From contig QCPK01000012.1 in the NCBI GenBank assembly GCA_003212555.1, positions 1 through 36,101 of the forward strand: 36,101 nt of DNA, read 5' to 3'. The stretch's first letter is position 1. Every line of letters starts with the position of its first letter. Below, one piece after another: positions 8,455 through 17,342 of this stretch. The DNA comes from Prochlorococcus sp. AG-436-K22 (GTDB lineage Bacteria > Cyanobacteriota > Cyanobacteriia > PCC-6307 > Cyanobiaceae). The notes under the pieces were generated by a model that worked only from the letters and a program-made list of their open reading frames with translations, was not told where the DNA came from and made no database searches. The position numbers and the translations under genes are program-made.

Positions 8455-9138
8455 CTAGCCTAGAAGAATTGCTCCTACCCACAATAAAATTAGAACAGGA
8501 AGAGCCTCTATTTTATCTAGAGATAATAATAATGAATTATTGTTAGCAAGATCTATATTACCAACTATAAGACCACCAAGAATATAACCAGTAGAAAGAA
8601 AAACAACACTCCATCCTAAGGATGGAAGCGCTTTTCTTCCACGTTTCAATTGACTAATAAACAAGCCAATTGTAGAAATGGAAAGGATGATCTGAATATA
8701 CGAATCTGATGCGACTAAAAGAAGAACAATAATAAATACTCCGAGTGAGAGTCGTATTGTCAAGCCCTCTCCATTAGGAAGACTGATAAAAGAATTATCT
8801 TGAGTACCGGAAGAAGATGATGAACTAAGGCTCTTAATTTTGGTTAGTAATGAATTTTTTAAAACAGGGAGATTTACATTTCCACTATTCTTTTCCTTTT
8901 GGGATGCATTAACAGCTTCATTACTCATTCTCCCCAATTGCCTAGCTTTAAGGCTATCCATTAGTAATGAATCATACGAGGATTCTATTTTGGCCTTTAA
9001 TAGGAGATCATCTCCAGCCTCCATTAATTTATTCTCTCTAGCCTTCTGAATATCCTCAAAAGTTGAATTTCGGTCAACTCCTAGTAATGAGAACGGATCA
9101 CTAGGATATTGCTGATCATCTGAGCGTGTATTACCCAC
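8455..9138 (-). CDS. CPP1-like (DUF3353) J-domain-like membrane protein
   Basis: A 227-residue protein with two parts. Residues about 13-75 form a degenerate J-like domain (DPFSLLGVDRNSTFEDIQKARENK), lacking a DnaJ HPD tripeptide. After a Ser-rich linker (about 100-118) there are three to four hydrophobic helices to the C-terminus. This architecture matches CPP1/CDF1 of plants, a chaperone-like protein that stabilises protochlorophyllide oxidoreductase, and its cyanobacterial homologues. The role here is inferred from family. The start is GTG at 9138; an in-frame ATG is not available before the J-like domain. It follows prfC on the same strand after about 60 bp. Confidence 0.8.
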   Translation of the reverse strand: MGNTRSDDQQYPSDPFSLLGVDRNSTFEDIQKARENKLMEAGDDLLLKAKIESSYDSLLMDSLKARQLGRMSNEAVNASQKEKNSGNVNLPVLKNSLLTKIKSLSSSSSSGTQDNSFISLPNGEGLTIRLSLGVFIIVLLLVASDSYIQIILSISTIGLFISQLKRGRKALPSLGWSVVFLSTGYILGGLIVGNIDLANNNSLLLSLDKIEALPVLILLWVGAILLG

Positions 9139-9201
9139 AGTTTAAACGATGGTTACCAATGAGCTTAATTGCAAACACAGGGATTGGTAAAGCAAATGAT
9201 A

Positions 9202-10878
9202 TTAAAGAGTTATAGGGTTAACTCCACTAACAACAGGAGCAACTGAACTTAACTCTATGCTTGGATGGTCTTGCTCTAATTGATTTAGATTCCATTTATT
9301 CTTAAAAAGGAGAACAGGTCTCTGCCATGAGTCTTGGACTGTTTTACAATTAAATATTCTTCCAATCTCATCAAGAGAACTCCAACCACCACTAACCCAT
9401 CTTGCAACTTGAAAGCCCATGGCTTCTACTCTAGTTTCAACAGAATATTCACTCTCCAGTCGATGTTGAACAACTTCAAGCTGTAACTGACCAACCGCAG
9501 CAAGAATTGGATCTCTTTTACTCTGGTCTATATCATAAAGAATTTGAACAGCACCCTCTTCTCTTAATTCATTAACTCCTTTTTTAAAATTTTTAAAAGC
9601 AGATGGATTAGGGTTTCTCAACCAACAAAAGATTTCTGGGCTAAAGCATGGTATGCCCTCATACTCTGTGTGTTGTCCTGTATATAAGGTATCACCAATT
9701 GAAAACATTCCTGGATTGTTTAATCCAATCACATCTCCTGGGTATGCATCATCAACAACCTCTCTGTCTTTTGCAAATATCTTTTGGGGTCTAGACAAAC
9801 GAATATTCTTACCAGTCCGAGCATGACTAACAATCATATCTTTTTCAAATCGCCCACTACAAACTCGAACAAAAGCAACACGATCTCTATGACGAGGATC
9901 CATGTTTGCCTGTAATTTGAAAACAAATCCAGTAAATGTATCTCTCAGAGGATCAACAGGACCGTTGCGAGCCATACGAGAAACAGGTCCTTGCGCTAAG
10001 TCAAGAAAACTATCTAAGAAAGGTTTCACGCCAAAGTTTGTCATAGCAGACCCAAAGAAAACAGGTGTAAGTTCACCCGCTCTAATTAGGTCAATATCCA
10101 TTGGTGCACCTGCCTCCTCTAGAAGATCTAATTCTTCTATTGCTTTATCTAAAAGATCTTTTTCAACTAAGTTAGATAACTCAGAATCTTCAAGCTTCAA
10201 ACGTCTCTCAATTGACTGCTTTCCCCTTTCAGCTCGTGAAAACAAAACAACATCCCTTGTTTGGCGTTCAACAACACCGCGAAAGAGATCACCACTCCCT
10301 ATAGGCCAATTCAACGCAAAGGTTGCAAGTTTAAGTTCAGATTCGATCTCATCTAAGAGAGAAAGTGGCTCTAAGCCAGGTCGGTCCATCTTGTTGATGA
10401 ACGTAAAGATAGGTATATTCCTAAGTCGACAAACCTCAAACAGCTTTCTTGTTTGGGGTTCTAACCCTTTTGCAGCATCTTCTAGCATTACTGCATTATC
10501 TGCAGCAGCTAGTGTTCTATACGTATCCTCTGAGAAATCCTGGTGACCAGGAGTATCTAATAAATTTATCGTAATGTCATTGTAATCAAACTGTAAAACC
10601 GTTGATGTAATTGAAATGCCTCTTTGTTTTTCCAATTCCATCCAATCTGAGGTAACTTTTCGTTGTTCACCTCGAGCCTTAACAGCACCCGCTTGTTGAA
10701 TTGCGCCTCCATATAAAAGAAGCTTTTCCGTAAGAGTTGTCTTTCCAGCATCTGGATGAGAAATAATTGCGAAATTTCGCCTTCTATTTACAGCTTCTTT
10801 TAGTTCATTCTGAAATTCTCCACTATTCAACGATGAAGAAGCTTTTGATGGCAGATGTTCAGATGTGAACGATTTCAT
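9202..10878 (-). CDS. prfC: Peptide chain release factor 3 (RF3)
   Basis: A translational GTPase of 558 residues from the ATG at 10878. G1 is HPDAGKTT at about 41-48, G3 is DTPGHQDF at about 108-115, and G4 is NKMD at about 162-165. The C-terminal RF3-specific part includes [12 protein letters not shown] and a [15 protein letters not shown] segment. RF3 removes RF1/RF2 from the ribosome after peptide release. A TTG three codons upstream (10887) is also in frame but would overlap the CRR42-like gene by 8 nt; the ATG begins 1 bp after that gene's TGA and is preferred. Tight spacing implies co-transcription with the CRR42-like gene. Confidence 0.95.
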   Translation of the reverse strand: MKSFTSEHLPSKASSSLNSGEFQNELKEAVNRRRNFAIISHPDAGKTTLTEKLLLYGGAIQQAGAVKARGEQRKVTSDWMELEKQRGISITSTVLQFDYNDITINLLDTPGHQDFSEDTYRTLAAADNAVMLEDAAKGLEPQTRKLFEVCRLRNIPIFTFINKMDRPGLEPLSLLDEIESELKLATFALNWPIGSGDLFRGVVERQTRDVVLFSRAERGKQSIERRLKLEDSELSNLVEKDLLDKAIEELDLLEEAGAPMDIDLIRAGELTPVFFGSAMTNFGVKPFLDSFLDLAQGPVSRMARNGPVDPLRDTFTGFVFKLQANMDPRHRDRVAFVRVCSGRFEKDMIVSHARTGKNIRLSRPQKIFAKDREVVDDAYPGDVIGLNNPGMFSIGDTLYTGQHTEYEGIPCFSPEIFCWLRNPNPSAFKNFKKGVNELREEGAVQILYDIDQSKRDPILAAVGQLQLEVVQHRLESEYSVETRVEAMGFQVARWVSGGWSSLDEIGRIFNCKTVQDSWQRPVLLFKNKWNLNQLEQDHPSIELSSVAPVVSGVNPITL

Positions 10879-10879
10879 T

Positions 10880-11107
10880 TCAATCAATTAACCTAGATTG
10901 TTCTAATTTCAGGTGGTCTATTGATATTAAAAAATTGCCTCTTCGGAATTTAACCTCTGCCATATCTTTTGGTAATAAAGCAATGACCTCTCCAACCTCA
11001 TCAAGAGAAACCAGATCAGGAGGACGAAGCATCGGCATTGGATCACTGGTTTTTAAATATGGCTGAGATACTTTCAAAAGAACCCTTTCTCCCAAAATGA
11101 CTGTCAT
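10880..11107 (-). CDS. CRR42-like (DUF3148) small protein, possible NDH-1 assembly factor
   Basis: A 75-residue protein with the DUF3148 signature: a basic N-terminal strand [15 protein letters not shown], then [12 protein letters not shown], then a second barrel half [23 protein letters not shown]. It looks like a small SH3-like barrel. The plant relative CRR42 is needed to assemble the chloroplast NAD(P)H dehydrogenase-like complex, and cyanobacterial members are often labelled NDH assembly family; this is distinct from NdhS (DUF3252). The function here is inference. It is the first gene of a pair with prfC and is divergent from bioY, with a 146-bp gap. Confidence 0.78.
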   Translation of the reverse strand: MTVILGERVLLKVSQPYLKTSDPMPMLRPPDLVSLDEVGEVIALLPKDMAEVKFRRGNFLISIDHLKLEQSRLID

Positions 11108-11253
11108 AAAATTGTCTCTTAATAAAAAGGGTGGTTAAGGGGTTTCTCAGTTTGAGTCCTTACACTCCATTCCTATTAAGCTTACTAAGCAATTCAAACA
11201 CTTCCCAACAAGGATCTGACATTTATCATTAATGTATAACAAATATTATTCCC

Positions 11254-11826
11254 TTGCGAACCTTTACTCTTTTAAGTTCGGCACTCGCAGGCCTACTAAT
11301 AATCCTTGTAGGTGGAATGATTCCATCAGCAACTTTTATCATTAAAAGTAATTTATCTCTAGAAATTGTAGATTTGCCAATTTCATGGCAAGTTCCGGCA
11401 TTAATATTCACAGGATTATTCTGCGGACCTGAAGCAGGCTTGATCGCAGCTATTGCTTACCTAACAATTGGTCTATTTTATCTACCTGTATTCCAAGGTG
11501 GAGGAAGTATTGGATATATCGCAACTCCTGCCTTTGGATATTTAGCAGGCTTTCTACCATCGGTTTGGATTACTGGGCGAATGGCCCAGTTAAGAAAAAA
11601 TAACTCAATGCATAGATTATTTATTACATCTATTTATGGATTGACATTAGTTCATGCGGTAGGAATAATCAATATATTGATAGGAGTAATGACATCAAGA
11701 TGGGATAATAAACTATTGGAGCTATTATATATATATAGCATATCTAACCTTCCCTTCCACATATTCTTATGTATACCTGTTGTATTGCTAACTAAATCAA
11801 TGAGAAAACTATTAATTCTTGAATGA
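11254..11826 (+). CDS. bioY: Biotin-transporter substrate-binding membrane protein BioY
   Basis: A 190-residue membrane protein with about six hydrophobic segments, the normal size for BioY S-components of ECF transporters. Typical BioY features are the region LPISWQVPALIFTGLFCGPEAGLIAAIAYLTIGL (about 46-80), the glycine-rich GLFYLPVFQGGGSIGYIATPAFGYLAGFLPS (about 78-107), and a last helix SNLPFHIFLCIPVVLLT. It would capture biotin, alone or with a T-component and EcfA-type ATPases such as that at 6898. The start is TTG at 11254: an in-frame TAA lies at 11230-11232 and no ATG follows before the first helix. lspA begins 9 bp after its stop, so the two are coupled. Confidence 0.88.
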   Translation: MRTFTLLSSALAGLLIILVGGMIPSATFIIKSNLSLEIVDLPISWQVPALIFTGLFCGPEAGLIAAIAYLTIGLFYLPVFQGGGSIGYIATPAFGYLAGFLPSVWITGRMAQLRKNNSMHRLFITSIYGLTLVHAVGIINILIGVMTSRWDNKLLELLYIYSISNLPFHIFLCIPVVLLTKSMRKLLILE

Positions 11827-11835
11827 ATTAAATCA

Positions 11836-12288
11836 ATGAAATCAAACAAAATTATCCTCCTATCCATTCTAATTTGCTCGTTCGATCAATTAACTAAGCT
11901 TATTGCAATTAATATTAATCTTACTGCATACACGACTATTCTACCAGGACTAATTAAATTTAATTTAGTGAGGAATACGGGAGCCGCCTTTAGTATATTT
12001 AGCAGTTTCCCCTTCGTACTCTCTATCATTAGTCTAACAGTATCGTTGTTTTTAATACTATGGGTTTTCAGCAGATCTTATTTAAATTTCTATAATGCTC
12101 TGGGCATAGCATTCCTTTTGGGAGGTACCCTAGGGAACGGAATAGATCGATGGAGACTTGGTTATGTAGTGGATTTCATTCAATTAATACCTATTAATTT
12201 TCCAGTCTTTAATTTTGCTGATGTATCAATTAATATTGCTTTGATTTATATCATTTTTGATATTCTTACGAGAAAGAGTATCTTATAA
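11836..12288 (+). CDS. lspA: Lipoprotein signal peptidase (signal peptidase II)
   Basis: A 150-residue aspartyl protease of the inner membrane that cleaves the signal peptides of prolipoproteins. The conserved blocks are all present: DQLTK at 17-21, VRNTGAAFSI at 45-54, GNGIDRWRLGYVVDFI at 100-115, and FNFADVSI at 125-132. The catalytic dyad should be Asp113 and Asp129. Four hydrophobic segments give the usual topology. It lies 9 bp after bioY, an arrangement I recall from other cyanobacteria, and 50 bp before the GTPase gene on the same strand. Confidence 0.95.
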   Translation: MKSNKIILLSILICSFDQLTKLIAININLTAYTTILPGLIKFNLVRNTGAAFSIFSSFPFVLSIISLTVSLFLILWVFSRSYLNFYNALGIAFLLGGTLGNGIDRWRLGYVVDFIQLIPINFPVFNFADVSINIALIYIIFDILTRKSIL

Positions 12289-12338
12289 ATGTTATCTCAC
12301 AAAAGTAATGCTAAATTAGCTGAGCTATATTTTAAATC

Positions 12339-13898
12339 ATGAGTAATATAAATAAGCGATTTATTTTTCTACTACTACTTCCAATAGTGGTAACTATTGC
12401 TGCTTTAGTAGGAGCTATAGTAAGATTGATAAGTATACAAACAATAACTTTTTCTATAATATTCCTTTTTATCTTTTCTAATAAAAAACTACGTAACAAA
12501 ATCAAGAGAATTATTCGAAGATCAAGCTATTATCTGATAAATGAAAAAAATACTGCCTCAGCACCAAAGGATCGTAGTGAGGCTGCAAGACAAAGTTTAA
12601 AAAGTATAGATCAGTTAACTAGCCTTATTCAAAATAATATTGCATCAGAAGCTTTAAAATATGAAAAGGAGTTAATTGAAAAAGAACTTTTAAGAGGTGA
12701 TTTAGTCGTTGCTTTCTTGGGAACAGGATCTACTGGTAAGACTTCTATAATAAGCTCTCTTCTTAACAAAATAGTGGGAGAAATTGGTCCGAGCATGGGC
12801 TCAACCAAAAGTACAAATTCATATCGACTACGTCTAAAGTCTCTTGTTAGAGGATTAAATCTTGTAGACACGCCTGGAATACTAGAAGGAGGCGTAGATG
12901 GTCGCATAAGAGAGAAGGAGGCTCTTCTAAAAGCAAGTCGAGCTGATCTAATTATTTTTGTAGTAGATAGTGATCTAAGGTCTTATGAAATGGAGTTAAT
13001 AAAAAGTCTATCAAAAGTAGGCAAGAAGCTCTTTATTGCTATTAATAAATGTGACCTACGCGCAGAATCTGAGGAAACTAATCTAGTTAATTTAATACAA
13101 AACCATTGCATGGGATTAGTTGATAAGCAAAATATCATACCGGTTTCTGCTTCGCCCCAATCAATACCTGTTCTTGGTAATAGACCCCTGCAACCTAAAC
13201 CAGATATAAACCAATTAATAAAACGCATAGCTATCGTTCTTCATGAAGAGGGTGAAGAGCTAATAGCAGATAATATTTTACTTCAATGTAGGAACTTAGG
13301 AGACTCAGGGAGAAGACTTTTATCAAAGCAGAGGCTTAAGGAGGCCAGCAGATGTATTGAAAGGTATACTTGGATTAGCAGTAGTGTTGTATTTATAACT
13401 CCATTACCTGGAGTAGACCTTCTTGGTACAGCTGTTGTTAATGGCAGATTGGTAATGGATATATCTAAAATATTTGGAGTTAATTTAACAACAACTCGAG
13501 CCAAGTTTCTTGCTTTATCACTAGGTCAAACCATTGCTGGATTAGGAATAGTAAAAGGAGCGGTTTCAATAATTAGCAACTCACTTAGCTTGCACTTACC
13601 TACATATCTAATAGGCAAATCAATCCAAAGCATTACAGCAGGTTGGCTTACAAAAGTTGCTGGGGAAAGTTTAATAACCTATTTTGAACAGGATCAGGAT
13701 TGGGGCGATGGAGGGATACAAGAAGTTGTTCAAAAGCATTATAAAATCAATAGTCGAGAAAAAAGTCTCAGGCAATTTATAAATCTTGCGATGAATAGAG
13801 TAGTCAAGCCTATTAAAAAATATAACTACAAAGAATTGCCACCAGGCCGAAGGCCTCTGGAGGTGGAGGAAGCATTGGACCACGAGAATCAAGAATAG
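12339..13898 (+). CDS. Membrane-associated Era/YcjF-type GTPase with DUF697-like C-terminal domain
   Basis: A 519-residue protein. Two N-terminal transmembrane segments (about 8-30 and 33-48) precede a coiled or helical linker, then a GTPase domain: G1 GTGSTGKTS at 128-136, G3 DTPG at 177-180, G4 NKCD at 236-239, and a G5-like SAS near 264-266. The C-terminal part (about 320-450) has TWISSSVVFITPLPGVDLLG and alternating Gly-rich helices resembling DUF697, a domain that associates with membranes. The family is common in cyanobacteria, but its physiological role is not known to me. Its last 86 bp are overlapped antisense by a small membrane-protein gene. Confidence 0.85.
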   Translation: MSNINKRFIFLLLLPIVVTIAALVGAIVRLISIQTITFSIIFLFIFSNKKLRNKIKRIIRRSSYYLINEKNTASAPKDRSEAARQSLKSIDQLTSLIQNNIASEALKYEKELIEKELLRGDLVVAFLGTGSTGKTSIISSLLNKIVGEIGPSMGSTKSTNSYRLRLKSLVRGLNLVDTPGILEGGVDGRIREKEALLKASRADLIIFVVDSDLRSYEMELIKSLSKVGKKLFIAINKCDLRAESEETNLVNLIQNHCMGLVDKQNIIPVSASPQSIPVLGNRPLQPKPDINQLIKRIAIVLHEEGEELIADNILLQCRNLGDSGRRLLSKQRLKEASRCIERYTWISSSVVFITPLPGVDLLGTAVVNGRLVMDISKIFGVNLTTTRAKFLALSLGQTIAGLGIVKGAVSIISNSLSLHLPTYLIGKSIQSITAGWLTKVAGESLITYFEQDQDWGDGGIQEVVQKHYKINSREKSLRQFINLAMNRVVKPIKKYNYKELPPGRRPLEVEEALDHENQE

Positions 13899-13989
13899 TT
13901 ATTAGAGTCAAATAAAGAATGCCTATTATAATTGAGAAGATCCCAGTAATTATGGCTACAAATTTTCCACGGTAATTTTTATTGGTCAT
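13813..13989 (-). CDS. Small conserved-looking membrane protein, 58 residues
   Basis: This short gene starts at an ATG (13989) located 5 nt after the stop of the PLP decarboxylase and ends at a TAA at 13813-13815. The product has a basic N-terminus (MTNKNYRGKF), one long hydrophobic segment at about residues 11-34, then DSRGPMLPPPPEAFG. I recall similar small proteins, with the same basic-helix-Pro pattern, from marine Synechococcus and Prochlorococcus, but cannot verify this here. The last 29 codons lie antisense to the 3' end of the GTPase gene. Function is unknown. The operon-like spacing and the membrane-protein pattern argue that it is real. Confidence 0.68.
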   Translation of the reverse strand: MTNKNYRGKFVAIITGIFSIIIGILYLTLITILDSRGPMLPPPPEAFGLVAILCSYIF

Positions 13990-13994
13990 TTTAA

Positions 13995-15362
13995 TTAAAT
14001 AGATTGATTCAAGATTTCTGCTAATTGATCTATATGCGAGGTTTGCGTATGAGGGTTACCCATGACAGCCTTCAAATAATAGCGATTCTGATATCTAGGT
14101 CTTGAAAGCAAGAAGTCTCTCTCTAATAGTTGAGATTTAGTCCTAACTGACCATTCATCAGCTTCATGAGTAGTGGTATTAAGTGGAGTTACAGCGATTA
14201 AGTGCAATGGTCCAGTAATTACCTTAAGTTTTCGACTGTCGAGCCTATCATCTAGATACTTTCTACGAAAGATAGCTTCTTCAAGAAGTAATTGGATCCC
14301 ATTCTGCCCAAGTTGCCTTAATCCAATCCATAATTTAATTATCTCTGCAGCTCTAGTTCCTTGCAATCCAATTTCACCACCTTGAACTTGTAACTCAGAA
14401 GAAGGTTCAATATAAGGGAAACCAGTTGAGAAACATTTAAATAGATCATCAAAGCACGATACAAGCAATAACGACGATGTTTTCGTGATCCCCAAAAGTT
14501 TCTGAGGGTTTACAGTAACTGAATTCGCCTTAGAAAGATCTAATACAAGTTTTTTTGTTGAAGTCGACAAAGCAAATACTCCCCCAATTGCTGCATCTAC
14601 ATGTAGCCAAAGGTTCTCAACCTTACAAAAATTTGAAATTTCAGTTAATGGGTCGATTGCTCCTCTAACAGTTGTACCTGCTGTAGCAACAACAGCTATG
14701 CAAGTTTTTCCAAGTGATTTTATTTCTGCATACCTTTTCTTTAGAGATGTGATATCAATTCTGCCATCATCATCAGTCAATATCTTACATAGAGAATCTG
14801 GAGGAAGCCCCATAACAGAAACTGCCCTAGCAATTGAGACATGAGCTTCTTCACTTACAAGAACTACAACATCTGAGTTATAAAGGGATTTAGTTTTAGA
14901 TCTTGCAACCAACAAAGCCATTAAATTAGCTAGGCTCCCTCCACATGCAGCTACTCCCCCAGAACCACTCGGCATTCCCAATTGCTGTGAGATCCATTTA
15001 CAAAGGCTACGCTCTAATTTTGTGATGCTCGGAGAAAGTTCCTCAGCCAATAAATTATTATTCAGGCCTGCACATATCAACTCCCCAATAATTGAACCAG
15101 TAAGGGGAGGGGGATCTAAATGTGCAAGAGCACCTGGATGAGATGAATGATATGAACCTGACATCAACTGCTGAATGTCATCCAATAATTGTTCAGGAGG
15201 CAGGCCTTCTAAACAAGGTTGAACATCCGGTAAATCAAAAGATGAAGGCAAGGGTCCCTTCTCATGCGTTGTGGAGATCCAACTACAAAGACTGCCACAC
15301 GCATCTTCTAAAAAAGATTTAAATTTTGGATCAGAATGATTTGGTGATGCAAAAAAGTCCAA
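13995..15362 (-). CDS. Group II PLP-dependent decarboxylase family protein
   Basis: A 455-residue fold-type I decarboxylase related to glutamate, diaminobutyrate and aromatic amino-acid decarboxylases. HLDPPP near 81-86 and the Gly/Ser-rich SGSGGVAACGGSLANLMAL near 132-150 form the cofactor phosphate site. H174 should stack on the pyridine ring, D256 in HVDAA binds the pyridine nitrogen, and K288 in NPQKLLGITKTSS is the PLP lysine. The residue before that lysine is Gln287, where most family members have His. The substrate is therefore open: diaminobutyrate, glutamate, aspartate or something else. The start is TTG at 15362, with an AGGA-type sequence just upstream. A small membrane-protein gene follows after 5 nt. 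Confidence 0.85.
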   Translation of the reverse strand: MDFFASPNHSDPKFKSFLEDACGSLCSWISTTHEKGPLPSSFDLPDVQPCLEGLPPEQLLDDIQQLMSGSYHSSHPGALAHLDPPPLTGSIIGELICAGLNNNLLAEELSPSITKLERSLCKWISQQLGMPSGSGGVAACGGSLANLMALLVARSKTKSLYNSDVVVLVSEEAHVSIARAVSVMGLPPDSLCKILTDDDGRIDITSLKKRYAEIKSLGKTCIAVVATAGTTVRGAIDPLTEISNFCKVENLWLHVDAAIGGVFALSTSTKKLVLDLSKANSVTVNPQKLLGITKTSSLLLVSCFDDLFKCFSTGFPYIEPSSELQVQGGEIGLQGTRAAEIIKLWIGLRQLGQNGIQLLLEEAIFRRKYLDDRLDSRKLKVITGPLHLIAVTPLNTTTHEADEWSVRTKSQLLERDFLLSRPRYQNRYYLKAVMGNPHTQTSHIDQLAEILNQSI

Positions 15363-15433
15363 TGGAATTTCCTATCAGGTATTTATACCAAAAAGAATTG
15401 TTGAGAAATAAAATTCATTAAGTTCGGATTGAA

Positions 15434-15940
15434 ATGTTTGTTTCTACACCTATGCAATTTGCTAAACCAATAAAACTCAACGATAAACAAACACTTCGAT
15501 GGATGTTTATTCTTCTGAAAAGAGCGAGAAATGCTGGTGATGATGGAGAAATTCCAGTTTCAGCGATAATCCTAAACGAAAAGGGGCAATGCATTGGTCA
15601 TGGAAGAAATACTAGAAATAGAGATTGCAACCCTTTAGGACACGCAGAACTAATTGCTCTTCGTCAAGCTGCTTGGATAAAAAGAGATTGGAGGTTCAAT
15701 GAATGTACCTTGATAGTGACTCTTGAACCATGCCAAATGTGTTCTGGTGCTCTTATTCAGGCAAGAATGGGGAAGGTTATATATGGAACAGAAGATAAGA
15801 AAAGAGGTGGAATGGGCGGATCTATAGATTTAACTACACATAAAAGCGCTCATCATAAAATGACTGTTCAAAGAGGAGTTTTGAAAGATCAACTTAAACA
15901 TGAACTAAAAGAATGGTTTAGAATTAATAGGGTCAAGTAA
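15434..15940 (+). CDS. tadA: tRNA-specific adenosine deaminase TadA
   Basis: A 168-residue zinc deaminase with the two cytidine/deoxycytidylate-type motifs: HAE at 70-72 (GHAELIALRQAA), where Glu72 shuttles protons, and PCQMC at 99-103 with zinc ligands C100 and C103. RMGKVIYG follows, as in TadA. It converts the wobble adenosine 34 of tRNA-Arg(ACG) to inosine and is normally essential. Two in-frame ATGs (15434 and 15452) are possible starts; the family core starts near residue 20, so both are acceptable. Its stop is 3 bp from the convergent aminotransferase gene. Confidence 0.92.
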   Translation: MFVSTPMQFAKPIKLNDKQTLRWMFILLKRARNAGDDGEIPVSAIILNEKGQCIGHGRNTRNRDCNPLGHAELIALRQAAWIKRDWRFNECTLIVTLEPCQMCSGALIQARMGKVIYGTEDKKRGGMGGSIDLTTHKSAHHKMTVQRGVLKDQLKHELKEWFRINRVK

Positions 15941-15943
15941 AGA

Positions 15944-17146
15944 CTAGTTTTTAAATTTAGGTAATTCAGACTCAAAAAGATTTAAAACCTTATCTACATT
16001 TTCTTTCTGTGAATTGTATCCCATAAGACCAATTCGCCAAACTTTACCTGCCAACTCTCCTAAACCTCCCCCTATTTCTACACCAAAGTTATTCAACAAA
16101 TGCAGCGTAAAAGATTTACCATTAATACCTTTAGGAATCCTTACAGTAGTAAGTGTTGGGAGCCTAAGATCCTCTTTAACATGTAGTTCCAAGTCCATAC
16201 TTTCTAATCCATCCCATAACGCTTGCGCGTTTGTTCTATGGCGATCCCAGGAATTTTCCAATCCTTCCTCAACAATTAATCTGAGGGCCTCTCGTATAGC
16301 AAAATTCATATTCACTGGTGCAGTGTGATGATAAACACGATCACTACCCCAATACTGATTCAACAAAGAAAGATCTAAATACCAATTGGGAACTTTGCCT
16401 TTTCTAGTATTAAGTTTTTCTTCTGCTCTTTTATTCATTGTAAAAGGACCAAGTCCTGGAGGACAACTAAGTCCCTTTTGACTGCAACTATAGGCAAGAT
16501 CTACCTTCCATTCATCTAAGAATAAAGGGATACTTCCTAGGGAAGTTACTGTATCAAGAATAAGGAGGCAATCATGTCTCCGACACAAATCACCTATTTG
16601 CTGCATTGGCTGACAAACTCCAGTTGAAGTTTCAGCATGAACAAGGGCAAATACAGAAGGTTTGTATTTAATCAAAGCAGCTTCGATATCATCAAGAGAA
16701 AAAGCTTCTCCCCAGGGTTTATCAATTGCTCTTACTTTTGCTTGATATCTAGAGGCCATATCAACCAAACGGTTTCCAAAATAGCCATTTATTCCTACAA
16801 GAAAAGTTTCTCCAGGTTCAATGATATTTGCAATAGTTGCTTCCATTGCAGCACTACCAGTTCCACTCATTGGGAGTGTTAGACGATTAGAAGTCTGCCA
16901 AACATGTCGTAATAATCCCTGAACCTCAGACATTAAATCAATATAAAAAGGATCTAAATGGCCAACTGGTTGACAAGACAATGCTTCTAGGACCAAAGGG
17001 TGCGAATTAGAAGGCCCGGGTCCTAGCAAAAGTCTCTCTGGCACTGAGAGAGAAGGTACTGATATGCCGGGATTTTTTAACATTGCAGAGTAAGCTGTTG
17101 GTGCCAAGACCGGATAAATTGATTGCTTAACCTTGAGCCTAAACAC
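15944..17146 (-). CDS. Class V aminotransferase, alanine/serine-glyoxylate type
   Basis: A 400-residue PLP enzyme. It shows ERLLLGPGPSNSHPLVLEAL (about 37-56), GTGSAAMEA at 95-103, the pyridine-binding Asp198 in LDTVTSLG, and the PLP lysine K224 in SCSQKGLSCPPGLG. These are the hallmarks of the alanine:glyoxylate / serine:glyoxylate aminotransferase clade, which detoxifies photorespiratory glyoxylate to glycine. Amino donor preference cannot be told from sequence. The start used is GTG at 17146; an in-frame ATG at 17083 just before the conserved core is an alternative giving 379 residues. It is divergent from glnA across 196 bp. Confidence 0.88.
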   Translation of the reverse strand: MFRLKVKQSIYPVLAPTAYSAMLKNPGISVPSLSVPERLLLGPGPSNSHPLVLEALSCQPVGHLDPFYIDLMSEVQGLLRHVWQTSNRLTLPMSGTGSAAMEATIANIIEPGETFLVGINGYFGNRLVDMASRYQAKVRAIDKPWGEAFSLDDIEAALIKYKPSVFALVHAETSTGVCQPMQQIGDLCRRHDCLLILDTVTSLGSIPLFLDEWKVDLAYSCSQKGLSCPPGLGPFTMNKRAEEKLNTRKGKVPNWYLDLSLLNQYWGSDRVYHHTAPVNMNFAIREALRLIVEEGLENSWDRHRTNAQALWDGLESMDLELHVKEDLRLPTLTTVRIPKGINGKSFTLHLLNNFGVEIGGGLGELAGKVWRIGLMGYNSQKENVDKVLNLFESELPKFKN

Positions 17147-17274
17147 CTAATGGTATTGTCGTGAAATTATTTTTAGGTATTGCAATGGTGAGCGCAATGA
17201 AATCCTCGTTTTTTATGCGCAAGAAATCAAATGCGGCAATAAAATAAATGAGAATCTAAGCAGAGTGTAAAAAA

Positions 17275-17316
17275 GTACTTATTGATACATAACCTGAAGC
17301 CCATCGTAATTAATTT
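17275..17316 (+). promoter_or_regulatory. NtcA-activated promoter of glnA
   Basis: A perfect NtcA box GTA-N8-TAC occupies 17275-17288 (GTACTTATTGATAC). Exactly 22 nt after it comes TAATTT at 17311-17316, matching the TAN3T -10 element. This is the canonical class II NtcA promoter layout and predicts transcription starting near 17322-17325, about 20 nt ahead of the glnA ATG. NtcA with 2-oxoglutarate should switch the gene on under nitrogen limitation. Confidence 0.88.
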
Positions 17317-17342
17317 TGGTATATACATATTAAAAATGGTCC

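Noticed and set aside
9902-10546. 214-codon open frame antisense to prfC
   Set aside because: It lies wholly inside a strongly conserved gene, has Ser/Arg/Lys-rich low-information composition and no family pattern.
17267-17278. GTA-N6-TAC upstream of glnA
   Set aside because: Wrong spacing for NtcA; the overlapping GTA-N8-TAC at 17275-17288 is the correct site.
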